A DNA stretch of 55,364 nucleotides from Arenicellales bacterium (GCA_030066885.1 JASJAT010000002.1:1-55364), one strand, 5' to 3'. Counted from the stretch's first letter, positions 42,583-52,794 are shown. The notes: generated from the sequence alone by a model not told the origin. A program made the numbers and translations.

Positions 42583-44598
42583 ATGAAAATGAATGCTGAG
42601 CAGGTGGCATTGACCAGAAGGGAGTTGGCTAATGCGATTCGTGCATTGAGCATGGACGCGGTTCAAAGAGCCAACTCCGGGCACCCAGGGATGCCCATGG
42701 GCATGGCTGATATCGCGCAAGTATTATGGAGCGATTTTCTGAAGCACAATCCTAATAATCCAAAGTGGGTTGATCGAGATCGTTTCGTGGTGTCAAACGG
42801 TCATGGCTCCATGCTGTTATATTCGTTGTTGCACCTGTCTGGTTACGACCTGAGTATCGAGGACATAAAAAATTTCAGACAGCTCCATTCTAAAACCCCG
42901 GGACACCCAGAATTCGGCTATACACCAGGCGTGGAAACTACAACGGGCCCGCTGGGGCAGGGCCTTAGCAATGCAGTGGGAATGGCCATCGCAGAAAAAA
43001 TCCTGGCTGCCCGGTTCAATCGACCAGGCCACAGTATTGTTGACCATTACACTTATGTTTTCCTCGGGGACGGGTGTCTAATGGAAGGCATCTCCCATGA
43101 AGCCTGTTCCCTGGCTGGTACTCTAGGCTTGGGAAAACTGATCTCTTTTTGGGATGACAATAGTGTTTCTATAGACGGCGATGTCAGCGGTTGGTTTACC
43201 GATGACACCCCCGCACGTTTCGAAGCTTACGGGTGGCACGTCATTCCCAATGTCGATGGGCACGATGCGGATCAAGTAAATAACGCCATAAAAGAAGCCC
43301 AAGCGCACAATCACCGGCCAACTTTGATTTGCTGTAAGACGGTGATCGGCTGGGGTTCACCCAATAAACAGGGGTCTGCGACTTGCCACGGGGCTGCTTT
43401 AGGCGAAGAAGAAGTCGCCCTGGTTCGAGAAACTATCGGTTGGCACTATGCCCCTTTTGAAATTCCGGACGGTATTTACACCCAATGGGACGCCCGAGTA
43501 CGCGGGTCTAACCTAGAGTCCGAATGGGTCCAGCGATTTAAGGCTTATAAAGCCGAGTATCCTGAACCGGCTGGTGAATTTGAACGGCGCATCGATGGCG
43601 AGCTGCCTGCACACTGGGAAAAAGTGGTTACTGACTTTATCCAGCAAATCGAAGCAGAGGCAAGAAGCGACGCCACTCGAAAGTTTTCACAATCCTGTTT
43701 GAACGCGTACGCTGCCGTCTTGCCGGAAATGATCGGCGGATCGGCGGATTTAACCGGTTCGAATAACACGACTTGGTCCGGCTCTACTACACTGACTTCT
43801 GATCCTGTCGATGCAAACTATGTTTACTACGGGGTGCGTGAATTCGCGATGTCAGCGGTTATGAACGGCATTGCATTGCATGGCGGGTTTATCCCGTATG
43901 GTGGGACCTTTCTCGTTTTCTCGGACTATGCCCGTAACGCAGTGCGCATGGCCGCCCTAATGGGAGTAAGGAGCATCTTCGTATACACGCACGATTCTAT
44001 CGGGTTGGGTGAAGACGGTCCCACACACCAGCCGGTGGAACAAGCAGCAAGCATACGTTTGATCCCGAACTTGTCGGTATGGCGACCATGTGATGGCGTG
44101 GAAAGTGCGGTAGCCTGGCAACGGGCAATAGAGCGTAGACAAGGGCCAAGCGCGCTGCTGTTTACCCGTCAGAGTGTTGCGCACCAGCATCGAACGCCGG
44201 GGCAGATCGAAAATATAAAAAGGGGTGGGTACATCCTGGTCGATACGGAAACGGAGCCGTCGGTTATAGTCATTGCCACCGGTTCCGAAGTTGAACTCGC
44301 GGTCGAAGCGGCGCGCCATTTTCCAGATGAGGTACGCGTGGTATCTATGCCCAGTACGGATGTATTTGACGAGCAAGATGAACAATACAAGCATTCAGTG
44401 CTGCCCGTGTCGGTTGACAAGCGTATCGCCATCGAGGCGGGTGTTGCGGATTACTGGCGCAAATATGTCGGATTGACTGGTAGGATCATCGGGTTGAATT
44501 CTTTCGGCGAATCCGCCCCGGCAAAGGATTTGTTTTCCCATTTTGGGTTCAACGTAGACAAGGTGACCGAAACAATCGCAAACATACTTGACGGTTAG
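42583..44598 (+). CDS. tkt: Transketolase
   Basis: This thiamine-diphosphate enzyme of the pentose phosphate pathway (or Calvin cycle) transfers two-carbon units between sugar phosphates. The 671 residues are the usual length. Motifs are [20 protein letters not shown], the ThDP/metal site [22 protein letters not shown] with a following [28 protein letters not shown], and [22 protein letters not shown]. It is the first of four plus-strand central carbon genes (tkt, gap, pgk, pyk). No RuBisCO or phosphoribulokinase gene is in the window. Confidence 0.98.
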   Translation: MKMNAEQVALTRRELANAIRALSMDAVQRANSGHPGMPMGMADIAQVLWSDFLKHNPNNPKWVDRDRFVVSNGHGSMLLYSLLHLSGYDLSIEDIKNFRQLHSKTPGHPEFGYTPGVETTTGPLGQGLSNAVGMAIAEKILAARFNRPGHSIVDHYTYVFLGDGCLMEGISHEACSLAGTLGLGKLISFWDDNSVSIDGDVSGWFTDDTPARFEAYGWHVIPNVDGHDADQVNNAIKEAQAHNHRPTLICCKTVIGWGSPNKQGSATCHGAALGEEEVALVRETIGWHYAPFEIPDGIYTQWDARVRGSNLESEWVQRFKAYKAEYPEPAGEFERRIDGELPAHWEKVVTDFIQQIEAEARSDATRKFSQSCLNAYAAVLPEMIGGSADLTGSNNTTWSGSTTLTSDPVDANYVYYGVREFAMSAVMNGIALHGGFIPYGGTFLVFSDYARNAVRMAALMGVRSIFVYTHDSIGLGEDGPTHQPVEQAASIRLIPNLSVWRPCDGVESAVAWQRAIERRQGPSALLFTRQSVAHQHRTPGQIENIKRGGYILVDTETEPSVIVIATGSEVELAVEAARHFPDEVRVVSMPSTDVFDEQDEQYKHSVLPVSVDKRIAIEAGVADYWRKYVGLTGRIIGLNSFGESAPAKDLFSHFGFNVDKVTETIANILDG

Positions 44599-44627
44599 CG
44601 TAGCGCACTGTGGGGGCATAAATATTT

Positions 44628-44650
44628 TTAGGGGCGGCGCCTCACCGTAG
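44628..44650. repeat. Half GTAGGAG-type repeat between tkt and gap
   Basis: TTAGGGGCGGCGCCTCACCG resembles the left half of the elements at 39959 and 40103. A degraded right half may follow to about 44668. Confidence 0.45.
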
Positions 44651-44714
44651 TTATTTTACGATAGGCATCTTTCCGGCTAGGTTTCATTTTTAAAATGTTG
44701 AAGGAGATTTATCA

Positions 44715-45728
44715 ATGACAATTAAAGTTGCAATCAACGGTTTTGGTCGAATCGGCCGAAATTTACTGCGAGCGATGTTCGAATCGGGACAGTCCGATGA
44801 CTTTGATGTGGTCGCAGTCAATGATTTGGGTGATGCTGCGACCAATGCACATCTATTGAAATACGATACCGTCCACGGCAAGTTTGGTTACGAGGTTTCG
44901 GTCGAAGGTGACAGCTTTCAGGTCGGAGGTGAGTCGGTGAAAGTGCTGGCCGAAAGAGATCCCAACAAACTGCCCTGGGATGATTTGGGTGTGGATGTAG
45001 TCATGGAATGCACCGGTTTGTTCACCAGCAAAGAGAAAGCCGGTGCACATCTCAAAGCAGGCGCGAAAAAGGTGATTATCTCTGCCCCCGGTGGCAAGGA
45101 CGTTGACGCGACCATCGTTTATGGCGTTAACCACGACGTCCTGAAGTCGTCGGACACAGTCATCTCGAATGCATCCTGCACGACGAACTGCCTCGCCCCT
45201 ATGGTAAAAGTACTGCATGACAATATAGGCGTGCTCGGTGGCTTGATGAACACGATACATGCGTACACCAACGACCAGGTGTTGAGCGACGTTTATCACT
45301 CGGATCTCCGACGCGCACGTTCCGCGACTCAGTCCATGATCCCTACAAAAACGGGTGCTGCCGCCGCTGTAGGCCTGGTGTTGCCAGAACTTAACGGCTT
45401 GCTGGACGGGTTTGCTGTTCGCGTTCCGACCATAAACGTTTCTCTGGTCGATTTAACCTTCCAGGCAGCACGGGACACTAGTGTTGAAGAGGTGCACGAG
45501 GTAATGAAAAACGCCGCCGATGGGTATCTTAAGGGAATACTGGATTACAACGATGAACCCTTGGTATCGGTGGATTTTAATCACAATCCCGCGTCATCCA
45601 TCTACGAGGCGTCAATGACACGCGTTGTAAATAAACGTACGGTCAAGGCATGTTCGTGGTATGACAATGAGTGGGGATTTTCCAACCGCATGCTGGATAC
45701 TTGTAGGACTTTAATGAACGTCAGTTAA
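44715..45728 (+). CDS. gap: Glyceraldehyde-3-phosphate dehydrogenase, type I
   Basis: This enzyme interconverts glyceraldehyde-3-phosphate and 1,3-bisphosphoglycerate with NAD. The 337-residue protein has the Rossmann start [18 protein letters not shown], the catalytic cysteine in [19 protein letters not shown], and [26 protein letters not shown] and [15 protein letters not shown] at the C-terminus. The Asp-Leu-Gly run in [10 protein letters not shown] is consistent with NAD use. A strong GAAGGAGA ribosome-binding site precedes the ATG. pgk follows after a 7-nt-period array. Confidence 0.98.
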   Translation: MTIKVAINGFGRIGRNLLRAMFESGQSDDFDVVAVNDLGDAATNAHLLKYDTVHGKFGYEVSVEGDSFQVGGESVKVLAERDPNKLPWDDLGVDVVMECTGLFTSKEKAGAHLKAGAKKVIISAPGGKDVDATIVYGVNHDVLKSSDTVISNASCTTNCLAPMVKVLHDNIGVLGGLMNTIHAYTNDQVLSDVYHSDLRRARSATQSMIPTKTGAAAAVGLVLPELNGLLDGFAVRVPTINVSLVDLTFQAARDTSVEEVHEVMKNAADGYLKGILDYNDEPLVSVDFNHNPASSIYEASMTRVVNKRTVKACSWYDNEWGFSNRMLDTCRTLMNVS

Positions 45729-45818
45729 AAGTAATAAAGCCTAAAGTACAAAGGAATGTACTGTAGGCATACATCTGTCTGGAACTTTCGACTTTGAACT
45801 TTAAACTTTAAACTTTTC
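45723..45818. repeat. 7-nt-period AAACTTT-type array between gap and pgk
   Basis: A purine arm (AAAAGTA-like units, 45728-45752) is followed after about 30 nt by five clean pyrimidine units ending in CTTT at 7-nt steps (about 45781-45815). The last unit ends four bases before the pgk ATG, so no Shine-Dalgarno sequence is visible there. Confidence 0.7.
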
Positions 45819-45819
45819 A

Positions 45820-46998
45820 ATGACTATCTTAAAAATGTCCGACCTCGATCTTGCCGGTAAAAGGGTATTGATCCGGCAAGATCTGAATGTACCGGTTCAC
45901 AACGGCGAGGTGACTAGTGACACACGGATTCGTGCGTCACTCCCCACCATAGAACATGCACGGAAAGCCGGTGCGAAAGTCATACTGATGTCACATTTGG
46001 GGCGCCCAATAGAGGGCGAATATGCGGACAAATTTTCGCTGCTGCCTGTGGCACAGAATCTATCCGATAAACTTGGGAATGATATAGAACTAGTGCGTAA
46101 TTACTCAGACGGCTTGAAAGAATTGGCTAACGGTCAAGTCGTTCTGCTGGAGAACGTGCGTTTCAATGAGGGTGAAAAAAGCGACGATGGGGAATTGTCC
46201 CGTCAATACGCAGCGCTGTGTGACATTTACGTCATGGATGCGTTTGGTGCCGCACACCGAGCTCAAGCCAGCACCCACGGTGTGGCGCGATTTGCGCCTA
46301 TCGCTTGTGCGGGACCGTTGTTGGTGGCGGAACTGGATGCTTTGGCCAAGGCGTTAGAAGATCCGGCCCGCCCTATGGTCGCAGTGGTCGGTGGCTCTAA
46401 AGTATCGACCAAGTTGAGTGTGCTTAGTTCCTTGTTAAAAACTGTGGATCAGCTTATCCCGGGCGGGGGTATCGCCAACACGTTTGTTGCCGCCGTAGGC
46501 CACGGTGTAGGGCAGTCCTTGTACGAACAAGATTTTGTCGAGCAAGCCCAAGGGTTGTTAACGGAAGCTCAGGCTAAAGGTAGTGAAATACCTATTCCCT
46601 CGGATGTCGTGGTCGGTAGCGAGTTTTCCGAATCAGCTTCCGCGACCACAAAACCAGTCAACCAGGTTGCTAAAGATGAAATGATATTGGATATCGGGCC
46701 GGAAACCGCACGAAGGTATACGGCTATTTTGAACGCAGCCGGAACGATTGTATGGAATGGTCCCGTGGGCGTGTTTGAATTTGAGCAATTCGGTCTAGGC
46801 ACACGCTCCATCGCCCACGCAATCGCCGAAAGCTCTGCGTTTTCAATCGCGGGTGGTGGTGACACGCTGGCCGCAATCGATAAATACGGTGTAGCCGATG
46901 GGATGTCGTACATTTCAACGGGTGGTGGTGCGTTCCTGGAGTTCCTCGAAGGCAAGACACTACCCGCAGTTCGGGTACTGGAAGAAAGGGCAGTTTGA
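45820..46998 (+). CDS. pgk: Phosphoglycerate kinase
   Basis: This glycolytic enzyme makes ATP from 1,3-bisphosphoglycerate. The 392 residues begin [31 protein letters not shown]. The substrate motifs [11 protein letters not shown], the [13 protein letters not shown] region, [12 protein letters not shown], and the nucleotide site [15 protein letters not shown] and [14 protein letters not shown] are complete. It sits between gap and pyk. The start codon directly follows a pyrimidine-rich 7-nt array, so translation start may depend on RNA structure or be leader-independent. Confidence 0.98.
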   Translation: MTILKMSDLDLAGKRVLIRQDLNVPVHNGEVTSDTRIRASLPTIEHARKAGAKVILMSHLGRPIEGEYADKFSLLPVAQNLSDKLGNDIELVRNYSDGLKELANGQVVLLENVRFNEGEKSDDGELSRQYAALCDIYVMDAFGAAHRAQASTHGVARFAPIACAGPLLVAELDALAKALEDPARPMVAVVGGSKVSTKLSVLSSLLKTVDQLIPGGGIANTFVAAVGHGVGQSLYEQDFVEQAQGLLTEAQAKGSEIPIPSDVVVGSEFSESASATTKPVNQVAKDEMILDIGPETARRYTAILNAAGTIVWNGPVGVFEFEQFGLGTRSIAHAIAESSAFSIAGGGDTLAAIDKYGVADGMSYISTGGGAFLEFLEGKTLPAVRVLEERAV

Positions 46999-47136
46999 AG
47001 TAAAAAAGTTTAAAGTTTAAAGGATAAAGGTTAAAGTCTGACGTCGAAGCATGAGGCTTAGCAGCTTCTCCAAGGCTCTACTTATTTGTTCTTAAAAAAT
47101 CGGTCTTTAAACTTTAACACTTTAATCTTTAAACTT
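46998..47136. repeat. 7-nt-period AAACTTT-type array between pgk and pyk
   Basis: A purine arm (AAGTTTA-type units at 7-nt steps, 47004-47038) and a pyrimidine arm (47105-47136) are approximate inverted copies separated by about 65 nt. The GTG start of pyk follows at 47142. Confidence 0.7.
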
Positions 47137-47141
47137 GATTA

Positions 47142-48566
47142 GTGCTTCGACGAACGAAAATTATCGCCACGGTTGGTCCGGCTACAGATGATCCCGACAC
47201 AATGGATAACATTATTGAGGGTGGCATGGATGTAGCACGGGTTAATTTTTCCCACGGCGACTTTGAAACGCATAAGCAACGCGTTACTGCGGTACGCGAA
47301 TGCTCAGAGAAGCAAGATCGCTATGTCGGTGTAATGGTCGACTTGCAAGGACCAAAAATACGGGTCGAGGCGTTCAGGCAAGGGTCAATCGTACTCAAGG
47401 ACGGGCAGCGGTTCATTCTGGACACCGAGCTGGGTAAAGAGCAAGGCGATACCGAGCGAGTCGGCGTTTCCTACAAAGAGCTTATCCAAGATGTCAAACC
47501 GGGTGATGTATTGCTACTGGACGATGGCAATATCGTTATGACCGTGCAGAAGCTGGAGAAACATGAGATCCATTGTATCGTAAACAGCGGTGGCAAATTG
47601 TCTGACCATAAAGGGTTGAATCTTCAAGGCGGGGGGCTAACCGCGGGTGCGCTGACCAAAAAGGATCTGGAGGACATCAAGTCGGCGGCAAAGTTGGAGG
47701 CCGATTATCTGGCAGTGTCCTTTGTACGTACTGCGGAAGATGTGCGTCAGGCCAGATGGCTGCTTGAAGCTGCGGGGGGAGGGGCGCGTATCGTTGCCAA
47801 GATAGAACGTGCTGAAGCATTAGAGCACATCGACGAAATCATAGAGGCTTCGGATGTCATCATGATTGCTCGCGGTGATTTGGGGGTTGAGATCGGCGAC
47901 GCCGAGTTACCGGGAGTACAGAAAGAAGTCATCCGCCGAGCGCGCTCAGCCAACTGTGTGGTGATAACGGCGACACACATGATGCAATCAATGGTTGAAC
48001 ATCTACAGCCGACCCGGGCTGAAGTGTTGGACGTAGCGAACGCGGTGATGGATGGAACCGACGCGGTCATGTTGTCGGCTGAAACTGCAATCGGCAAATA
48101 TCCCGCGGCAGTGGTTGCACGGATGGCCGCGATTTGCGCTGGTGCCGAGCGCCAACGTGTTGTTATGGAGTCCACCCACCGCATGGATGCCAAGTTTGAA
48201 TCCATCGAAGAAGCAGTCGCTATGGCTGCCATGTATACTGCCAATCATCATGCCGTCACAGCCATCGTTGCTATGACGGAGTCGGGTACAACGGCAAAGT
48301 GGATGTCACGCATCAGCAGTGGGTTACCCATTTTCGCCATGTCTAGGCAACTCGCCACATTACGCCGGGTGACTATGTATCGTGGTGTTTATCCGATTTA
48401 CTTTGATATTCAAGAAGGTCAGCGTAGTGATCAGGCGCAAAACGAAGTATTAAGCGAGCTCCACCGACTGGGTGTCGTTGACAAAGGTGATGCGGTGATC
48501 GTGACCCAGGGAGAGCTCACCGGCATAGTTGGCGGCACCAACTCAATGAAAATATTGGTAGTCTAA
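47142..48566 (+). CDS. pyk: Pyruvate kinase
   Basis: Pyruvate kinase converts phosphoenolpyruvate and ADP to pyruvate and ATP. The 474 residues from GTG 47142 begin MLRRTKIIATVGPATDDPDTM. Present are GMDVARVNFSHGDFETHKQR, VMVDLQGPKIR, the catalytic and metal segment AKIERAEALEHIDEI ... MIARGDLGVEIG, and ITATHMMQSMVEHLQPTRAEVLDVANAVMDGTDAVMLSAETAIGKYP. The C-terminal effector domain ends with the usual GGTNSMKILVV. It closes the carbon-metabolism run, and a hairpin follows its stop. The PK family form (PykA or PykF) is uncertain. Confidence 0.97.
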   Translation: MLRRTKIIATVGPATDDPDTMDNIIEGGMDVARVNFSHGDFETHKQRVTAVRECSEKQDRYVGVMVDLQGPKIRVEAFRQGSIVLKDGQRFILDTELGKEQGDTERVGVSYKELIQDVKPGDVLLLDDGNIVMTVQKLEKHEIHCIVNSGGKLSDHKGLNLQGGGLTAGALTKKDLEDIKSAAKLEADYLAVSFVRTAEDVRQARWLLEAAGGGARIVAKIERAEALEHIDEIIEASDVIMIARGDLGVEIGDAELPGVQKEVIRRARSANCVVITATHMMQSMVEHLQPTRAEVLDVANAVMDGTDAVMLSAETAIGKYPAAVVARMAAICAGAERQRVVMESTHRMDAKFESIEEAVAMAAMYTANHHAVTAIVAMTESGTTAKWMSRISSGLPIFAMSRQLATLRRVTMYRGVYPIYFDIQEGQRSDQAQNEVLSELHRLGVVDKGDAVIVTQGELTGIVGGTNSMKILVV

Positions 48567-48603
48567 GGGTCAGGGGGCAGATCTATGAATCTGTCTCCCC
48601 CGC
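48567..48603 (+). terminator. Hairpin after pyk (also REP-like)
   Basis: GGGGGCAGAT (48573-48582) pairs with ATCTGTCTCCCCC (48589-48601) apart from a 3-nt bulge. It starts right after the pyk stop. The sequence resembles a GGCAGATTTATGAATCTGTCCC type of REP palindrome seen in other genomes. A terminator role is probable from position. Confidence 0.5.
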
Positions 48604-48721
48604 ACGATATGAAATGTCCTGAACCCGGCAAAGTGTCTCGCAGAACGTGGTGTCGTGCTGATGCTTGATTTTTGTATTTGCCAAGGTACGCTACCACCTC
48701 CAATCATTATGACCCTTAGTT

Positions 48722-49273
48722 GTGCCCTTCATACCTAAAGACAGTTACGACTACCAAGAGTTACTAGCCTGTGGCCACGGGGAGTTGTTTGGTCCCGGCA
48801 ACGCTCAATTACCTTTACCTCCAATGCTGATGTTTGATCGGATTACACACGTCAATGAGAAAGATGGGCGCTATGGCAAAGGTTCTATTGTTGCGGAGCT
48901 GGATATTAAACCTGATCTTTGGTTTTTTGATTGCCATTTCGAAGGTGACCCTGTTATGCCAGGATGCTTAGGATTAGATGCACTCTGGCAATTGGGAGGA
49001 TTTTTTCTCGGTTGGCGAGGGGGGCCTGGACGTGGGCGTGCGCTCGGCTCCGGTGATGTTAAGTTCACGGGGCAGATTACTCCAGAAACGAACATAGTAC
49101 GATATCGATTGGACCTGAAACGAGTAATCATGCGCAAGTTGTATATGGGAATAGCGGATGGTGCTGTCGAGGCTGACGGCAACACCATTTATGTAGCGAA
49201 AGAACTTAGAGTCGGTTTGTTTAAGTCCACCGATTCATTGTTAAAGGAGTCAAAATGCGTCGAATCGTCGTAA
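48722..49273 (+). CDS. fabA: 3-hydroxydecanoyl-ACP dehydratase/isomerase FabA
   Basis: FabA dehydrates 3-hydroxydecanoyl-ACP and isomerises the trans-2 bond to cis-3, the branch point to unsaturated fatty acids. The 183-residue protein has catalytic H72 in [31 protein letters not shown] and D85, the E. coli FabA pattern. The start is GTG 48722 ([15 protein letters not shown]). The C-terminus is about ten residues longer than usual and overlaps fabB by 19 bp. The fabA-fabB pair indicates anaerobic-type unsaturated fatty acid synthesis. Confidence 0.97.
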   Translation: MPFIPKDSYDYQELLACGHGELFGPGNAQLPLPPMLMFDRITHVNEKDGRYGKGSIVAELDIKPDLWFFDCHFEGDPVMPGCLGLDALWQLGGFFLGWRGGPGRGRALGSGDVKFTGQITPETNIVRYRLDLKRVIMRKLYMGIADGAVEADGNTIYVAKELRVGLFKSTDSLLKESKCVESS

Positions 49274-50469
49274 CTGGACTAGGTATTGTTTCCAGCATTG
49301 GCAGCGACAAGAATGAAGTAACAAAGTCCCTGCGCGATGGTCGCTCTGGCATAGAGTTCAAACCTGAATATGCGGAGTTGGGCCTGCGCAGTCAGATAGA
49401 GGGCACGGTCGACATCGCGATCGACGATTTTATCGATCGTAAAGTAAAGCGCTTCATGGGTGATGCAGCAGCTTTCAACTACATCGCTATGCGAGAAGCG
49501 GTAGCGGATGCAGGATTGGACGAAAAGGAAATATCAAACCCCCGAATCGGATTGATTTGTGGCTCCGGGGGCGCTTCCACGCAAAACGTAGTGCAAGCAG
49601 CTGACTTATTGCGCCAGAAGGGAGTACGAAAAATTGGCCCATATATGGTTACCCGTACCATGTCCAGCACCAACGCTGCTTGCGTGGGTACGGCCATGAA
49701 AATCAAAGGTGTGAGCTACTCCATTAGTTCGGCCTGTGCCACCAGCGCCCACTGCATCGGGCATGGATCAGAACTCATACAGCTTGGTAAACAAGATATT
49801 GTCTTTGCTGGTGGTGGCGAAGAAATCCACTGGACAATGTCATGTCTTTTCGACGCCATGGGTGCATTGTCCACAAAATACAACGACACTCCACAAACTG
49901 CCTCTCGCCCTTATGACATAGATCGGGATGGTTTCGTTATCTCCGGCGGTGGCGGCGTGGTGGTGCTAGAAGACTTGGAGCATGCATTACAAAGAGGTGC
50001 AAAGATATACGCTGAATTGACCGGTTATGGTGCCACCTCTGATGGCCATGACATGGTACAGCCTTCAGGAGAAGGTGCGGCCGCGTGTATGCAGCAAGCA
50101 TTGGCGACTGTTGAGTCTCCAGTCGACTATATTAACGTACATGGTACCAGCACACCGGTTGGTGACATCAAGGAACTCGAGGCGTTAACTCACGTGTTCG
50201 GTGAGGGGATACCACCACTCAGTGCGACTAAATCGCTGACGGGACACGCCCTGGGTGCGGCAGGCGTCTGTGAAGCCATTTACTCGCTGCTGATGATGGA
50301 AAATGGATTTATTTCCGCGTCTGCCAACATTCAAAAATTGGATCCCGAAGCTGAAGGATTTCCCATTGTACGGGAAACAAGGCAAGCCACTCTAAACACT
50401 GTCATGTCAAACAGTTTTGGTTTTGGTGGGACTAACAGCACTCTGATTTTCAGTAAATATGACCATTGA
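49255..50469 (+). CDS. fabB: 3-oxoacyl-ACP synthase I FabB
   Basis: FabB elongates acyl-ACP chains and is needed for unsaturated fatty acids downstream of FabA. The 404 residues begin [22 protein letters not shown]. The catalytic Cys is in [20 protein letters not shown], the first His in [11 protein letters not shown], the Lys/His region in [18 protein letters not shown], and the C-terminal [10 protein letters not shown] completes the thiolase fold. AAGGAG in the fabA tail serves as the ribosome-binding site. Confidence 0.98.
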   Translation: MRRIVVTGLGIVSSIGSDKNEVTKSLRDGRSGIEFKPEYAELGLRSQIEGTVDIAIDDFIDRKVKRFMGDAAAFNYIAMREAVADAGLDEKEISNPRIGLICGSGGASTQNVVQAADLLRQKGVRKIGPYMVTRTMSSTNAACVGTAMKIKGVSYSISSACATSAHCIGHGSELIQLGKQDIVFAGGGEEIHWTMSCLFDAMGALSTKYNDTPQTASRPYDIDRDGFVISGGGGVVVLEDLEHALQRGAKIYAELTGYGATSDGHDMVQPSGEGAAACMQQALATVESPVDYINVHGTSTPVGDIKELEALTHVFGEGIPPLSATKSLTGHALGAAGVCEAIYSLLMMENGFISASANIQKLDPEAEGFPIVRETRQATLNTVMSNSFGFGGTNSTLIFSKYDH

Positions 50470-50543
50470 GTTAAACGATTAAAATTTAAAGTTTAAAGGT
50501 AAAACTTCTCTTTTAAAGTTTAATCCTTTCATTTTTGCCTTTT
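50468..50543. repeat. 7-nt-period AAACTTT-type array between fabB and heme A synthase
   Basis: A purine arm (AAATTTA, AAGTTTA units from 50483) is followed by a pyrimidine arm to about 50543. AAAGTTTAA is shared by both arms. It starts at the fabB stop codon. Confidence 0.6.
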
Positions 50544-50560
50544 CTACGGTTGATCTATCG

Positions 50561-51601
50561 ATGGATTCTTCACATAACAAAACGATAGCTGTCTGGCTAC
50601 TCATTTGTTGTTTTCTCGTTTTCAGCATAGTCTTGCTTGGTGGTGTTACCCGACTGACGCAATCCGGATTATCTATGGTTGAGTGGGATCCCATCATGGG
50701 CGTAATTCCACCTCTGAGCGAGACGGAATGGCAAAATACATTCAGCAAGTACCAATCCTATCCGGAATACAAACTCATCCACAAAGAGATAACGTTGCCT
50801 GAGTTCAAGCGAATATTCTATATGGAGTACGCCCACCGCATTCTCGGTCGAACCATTGGCATCGTTTTCTTGCTCCCGTTTTTATGGTTTGCGGTAACCC
50901 GAAAACTCACAGGACGACTGGCAGTAAATCTGCTCGTTTTGTTTTTGTTGGGTGGCCTACAAGGGTTGTTGGGATGGTATATGGTGCAAAGTGGACTAGT
51001 AGACCATCCTCAAGTAAGCCCCTACCGGTTGACCGCCCATTTGATGCTGGCGCTTCTTATACTTGGCTACATGTTATGGATAGTATTTGATCTATTGTCA
51101 CCGGGCACTCGCTCGGTAAAAAACGAAACGCCTACAGCAGTCAGGGCATTTGGTTGGGTCGTTCTGTTTGTAGTAGTGGTCATGATTATGACCGGCGGAT
51201 TTTTTGCGGGTACTAAAGCGGGCTACGCCTTCAATACGTGGCCGAAAATGTATGATCGCTGGGTGCCGGAAGGGTTATGGATACTGCAACCTGTCTGGCG
51301 TAACTTTTTTGAAAATATTCCAACCGTCCAATTTGTGCATCGATGCCTGGCGATGTTGTTGGCTATCCTTGTTATAGGTTTCTGGCTCGCATCTAGGCGA
51401 AGTCAAATTGGTTTCCTGCGTGTAAGTTCAAACATTCTTTTGATATTGTTGGCAATACAAATAGGTTTGGGCATATCTACATTGGTATTTTTCATGCCAA
51501 TTCCTCTAGCAGTAGCGCACCAGGGTGGTGCGCTACTGGTATTTTCGGTAACGCTGTTCACTGTATATCTGCTGAGGCACTCAACGCAGTCAAACGTCTG
51601 A
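50561..51601 (+). CDS. ctaA: Heme A synthase (COX15/CtaA family)
   Basis: This membrane enzyme oxidises heme O to heme A for aa3-type cytochrome oxidases. The 346-residue protein has about eight membrane segments. Paired heme-binding histidines appear in EYAHRILGRTIG, AHLMLALLILG, VQFVHRCLAML and VAHQGGALLVF. The signature GGVTRLTQSGLSMVEWDPIMGVIPPLSETEW is that of the proteobacterial/mitochondrial form (type 2). No cyoE/ctaB or cox genes are in the window, so the gene is separated from the oxidase operon, at least on this side. Confidence 0.93.
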   Translation: MDSSHNKTIAVWLLICCFLVFSIVLLGGVTRLTQSGLSMVEWDPIMGVIPPLSETEWQNTFSKYQSYPEYKLIHKEITLPEFKRIFYMEYAHRILGRTIGIVFLLPFLWFAVTRKLTGRLAVNLLVLFLLGGLQGLLGWYMVQSGLVDHPQVSPYRLTAHLMLALLILGYMLWIVFDLLSPGTRSVKNETPTAVRAFGWVVLFVVVVMIMTGGFFAGTKAGYAFNTWPKMYDRWVPEGLWILQPVWRNFFENIPTVQFVHRCLAMLLAILVIGFWLASRRSQIGFLRVSSNILLILLAIQIGLGISTLVFFMPIPLAVAHQGGALLVFSVTLFTVYLLRHSTQSNV

Positions 51602-51653
51602 AGATTAGACAATAAAAATCCGGTGACTAAACTTAAGTACTGGAGGTATTTTT

Positions 51654-51998
51654 ATGAAATATCCGAAGTTATTAGTCACCAGTATATTCCTGCTGTCGAT
51701 GCACTCTGCGATGGCCGGCGAATGGCGTTATGTTAATCCTGCAACCAAAGAAGTTGTCGCTCCAGAAAAAGTTGCCGTGCAGTCTAATCTGCAAGTTGCA
51801 GCCCAACCGGTAAAATCAAAACAGGATGTGGGACCTGTTCCCGTCAACAACATGAGTATGGACTCGGTTCGTACCAAGTTTGGCCAACCAAATTCTGAAG
51901 CGAAACCCGTGGGTCAGCCACCAATCAATCGTTGGTACTACGACCAATACACCGTATATTTTGAGTTCGATAAGGTCATTATCTCCGTAGTCAATTAG
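51654..51998 (+). CDS. Small periplasmic protein, unknown function
   Basis: The 114-residue protein has an N-terminal signal peptide (MKYPKLLVTSIFLLSMHSAMA, cleaved after AMA). A low-complexity part follows (about 30-65), then a compact C-terminal motif with FGQPNSEAKPVGQPPINRW and YDQYTVYFEFDKVIISVV. That tail resembles short envelope proteins of Gammaproteobacteria with an FGxP...PPI.RW.Y...VYFE pattern. I know of no assigned function. TGGAGG is the ribosome-binding site. Confidence 0.75.
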   Translation: MKYPKLLVTSIFLLSMHSAMAGEWRYVNPATKEVVAPEKVAVQSNLQVAAQPVKSKQDVGPVPVNNMSMDSVRTKFGQPNSEAKPVGQPPINRWYYDQYTVYFEFDKVIISVVN

Positions 51999-52019
51999 TA
52001 TAAAACGGGGGTGAAGACC

Positions 52020-52073
52020 GTAGGAGCGGCGCCCCCGCCGCGATTAGATCGGCGCGCGGGGCGCGCCGCCTGT
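52020..52073. repeat. GTAGGAG-type palindromic repeat
   Basis: The element runs from GTAGGAGCGGCGCC to GGGGCGCGCCGCCTGTAA with ATTAGATC in the middle. It is the best-conserved copy in the window. A lone ACAGTATAC-type repeat starts 13 nt further on. Confidence 0.75.
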
Positions 52074-52086
52074 AAATTGATTTAAC

Positions 52087-52111
52087 GTTAAAAAGTATAC
52101 TGTCCCCGGTT
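52087..52111. repeat. Solitary ACAGTATACTT-type repeat before the LolA-like gene
   Basis: GTTAAAAAGTATACTGTCCC plus CGGTT has the same orientation as the copy at 40161 and, like it, directly follows a GTAGGAG element. It has no inverted partner nearby. A TATAAT at 52116-52121 follows. Confidence 0.75.
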
Positions 52112-52115
52112 CGTT

Positions 52116-52121
52116 TATAAT
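52116..52121 (+). promoter_or_regulatory. Possible -10 box for the LolA-like gene
   Basis: This is a perfect TATAAT, but there is no convincing -35 at 16-18 nt, where the repeat lies. A start about 7 nt downstream would leave under 10 nt before ATG 52136. Confidence 0.3.
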
Positions 52122-52135
52122 GAGCCATCGTTTTG

Positions 52136-52759
52136 ATGGTGATTGGTTTGCCTCGGATAAAAAACTCAGCCTGTGCCTTAATCATTGGAGGGCTAATAGT
52201 TTCAGCAGAGACCTTAGCGCAGTCCTGGACGATTGATGCTGTTATGGAAGGCTTGAGAAAACTACAACGCGTAGAGTCGACCTTTATCGAAACTCGGCAT
52301 TCTTCATTTCTTATAAAACCATTAGAACTAAACGGTACATTTGTCTTTAAAGCTCCTCAGACCTTTATTAAAGAGACTTATAAGCCGTTTCCGGAAAGGG
52401 TGCTCGTGGACAGTAACGGGGTGAGAATAGACCAGGACAAGATTGAATACGAAGGTCAGGGTCGAACACAGTTTATTGCGGCGGACGCTCACCCGTTGGT
52501 GGAGGGGTTGGTGGCGAGTGCAAAGGCAACCATGTCGGGTGATAAAGCGCTGCTGGAATCACGGTATGAGTTGGGTATAGAGGGAACTGAAGAGAACTGG
52601 GAAGTAACGCTCGTGCCCAAAGAGAAAGTATTGCGTGACAAAGTTGAAAGCATATTGATACTAGGCAGCGAAGATTTGATTCAAAGGGTTGAAATTCGTG
52701 AAGCAGATGGGGATTGGTCGACCATCGACTTAACCTATAAGAAGATCGAAAGAAATTAA
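52136..52759 (+). CDS. LolA-like outer-membrane lipoprotein carrier-related protein
   Basis: The protein has 207 residues from ATG 52136 (a TTG at 52133 is also possible), with a signal peptide ending near ETLAQS. The LolA/LolB-type fold is suggested by VESTFIETRHSSFLIKPLELNGTFVFKAPQTFIKETYKPFPERVLVDSNGVRI and the repeated amphipathic strands after it. The family carries lipids or lipoproteins across the periplasm. It stands directly before an RND/MMPL exporter, a pairing known from aryl-polyene and related lipid clusters, so it probably serves that exporter rather than general lipoprotein sorting. No Shine-Dalgarno sequence is clear. Confidence 0.75.
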   Translation: MVIGLPRIKNSACALIIGGLIVSAETLAQSWTIDAVMEGLRKLQRVESTFIETRHSSFLIKPLELNGTFVFKAPQTFIKETYKPFPERVLVDSNGVRIDQDKIEYEGQGRTQFIAADAHPLVEGLVASAKATMSGDKALLESRYELGIEGTEENWEVTLVPKEKVLRDKVESILILGSEDLIQRVEIREADGDWSTIDLTYKKIERN

Positions 52760-52794
52760 ACTTGAGAGATTCTCCCAAAGCGACACAAGATAAC

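Noticed and set aside
5764..50543. The 7-nt arrays as CRISPR or tandem-repeat loci
   Set aside because: Units are 7 nt with no spacers of constant length and no cas genes, and the units are too variable for a slipped-strand microsatellite.
12690..52111. Repeats as ends of an insertion sequence or composite transposon
   Set aside because: No transposase gene or remnant lies between or near any copies, and the intervals contain conserved housekeeping genes.
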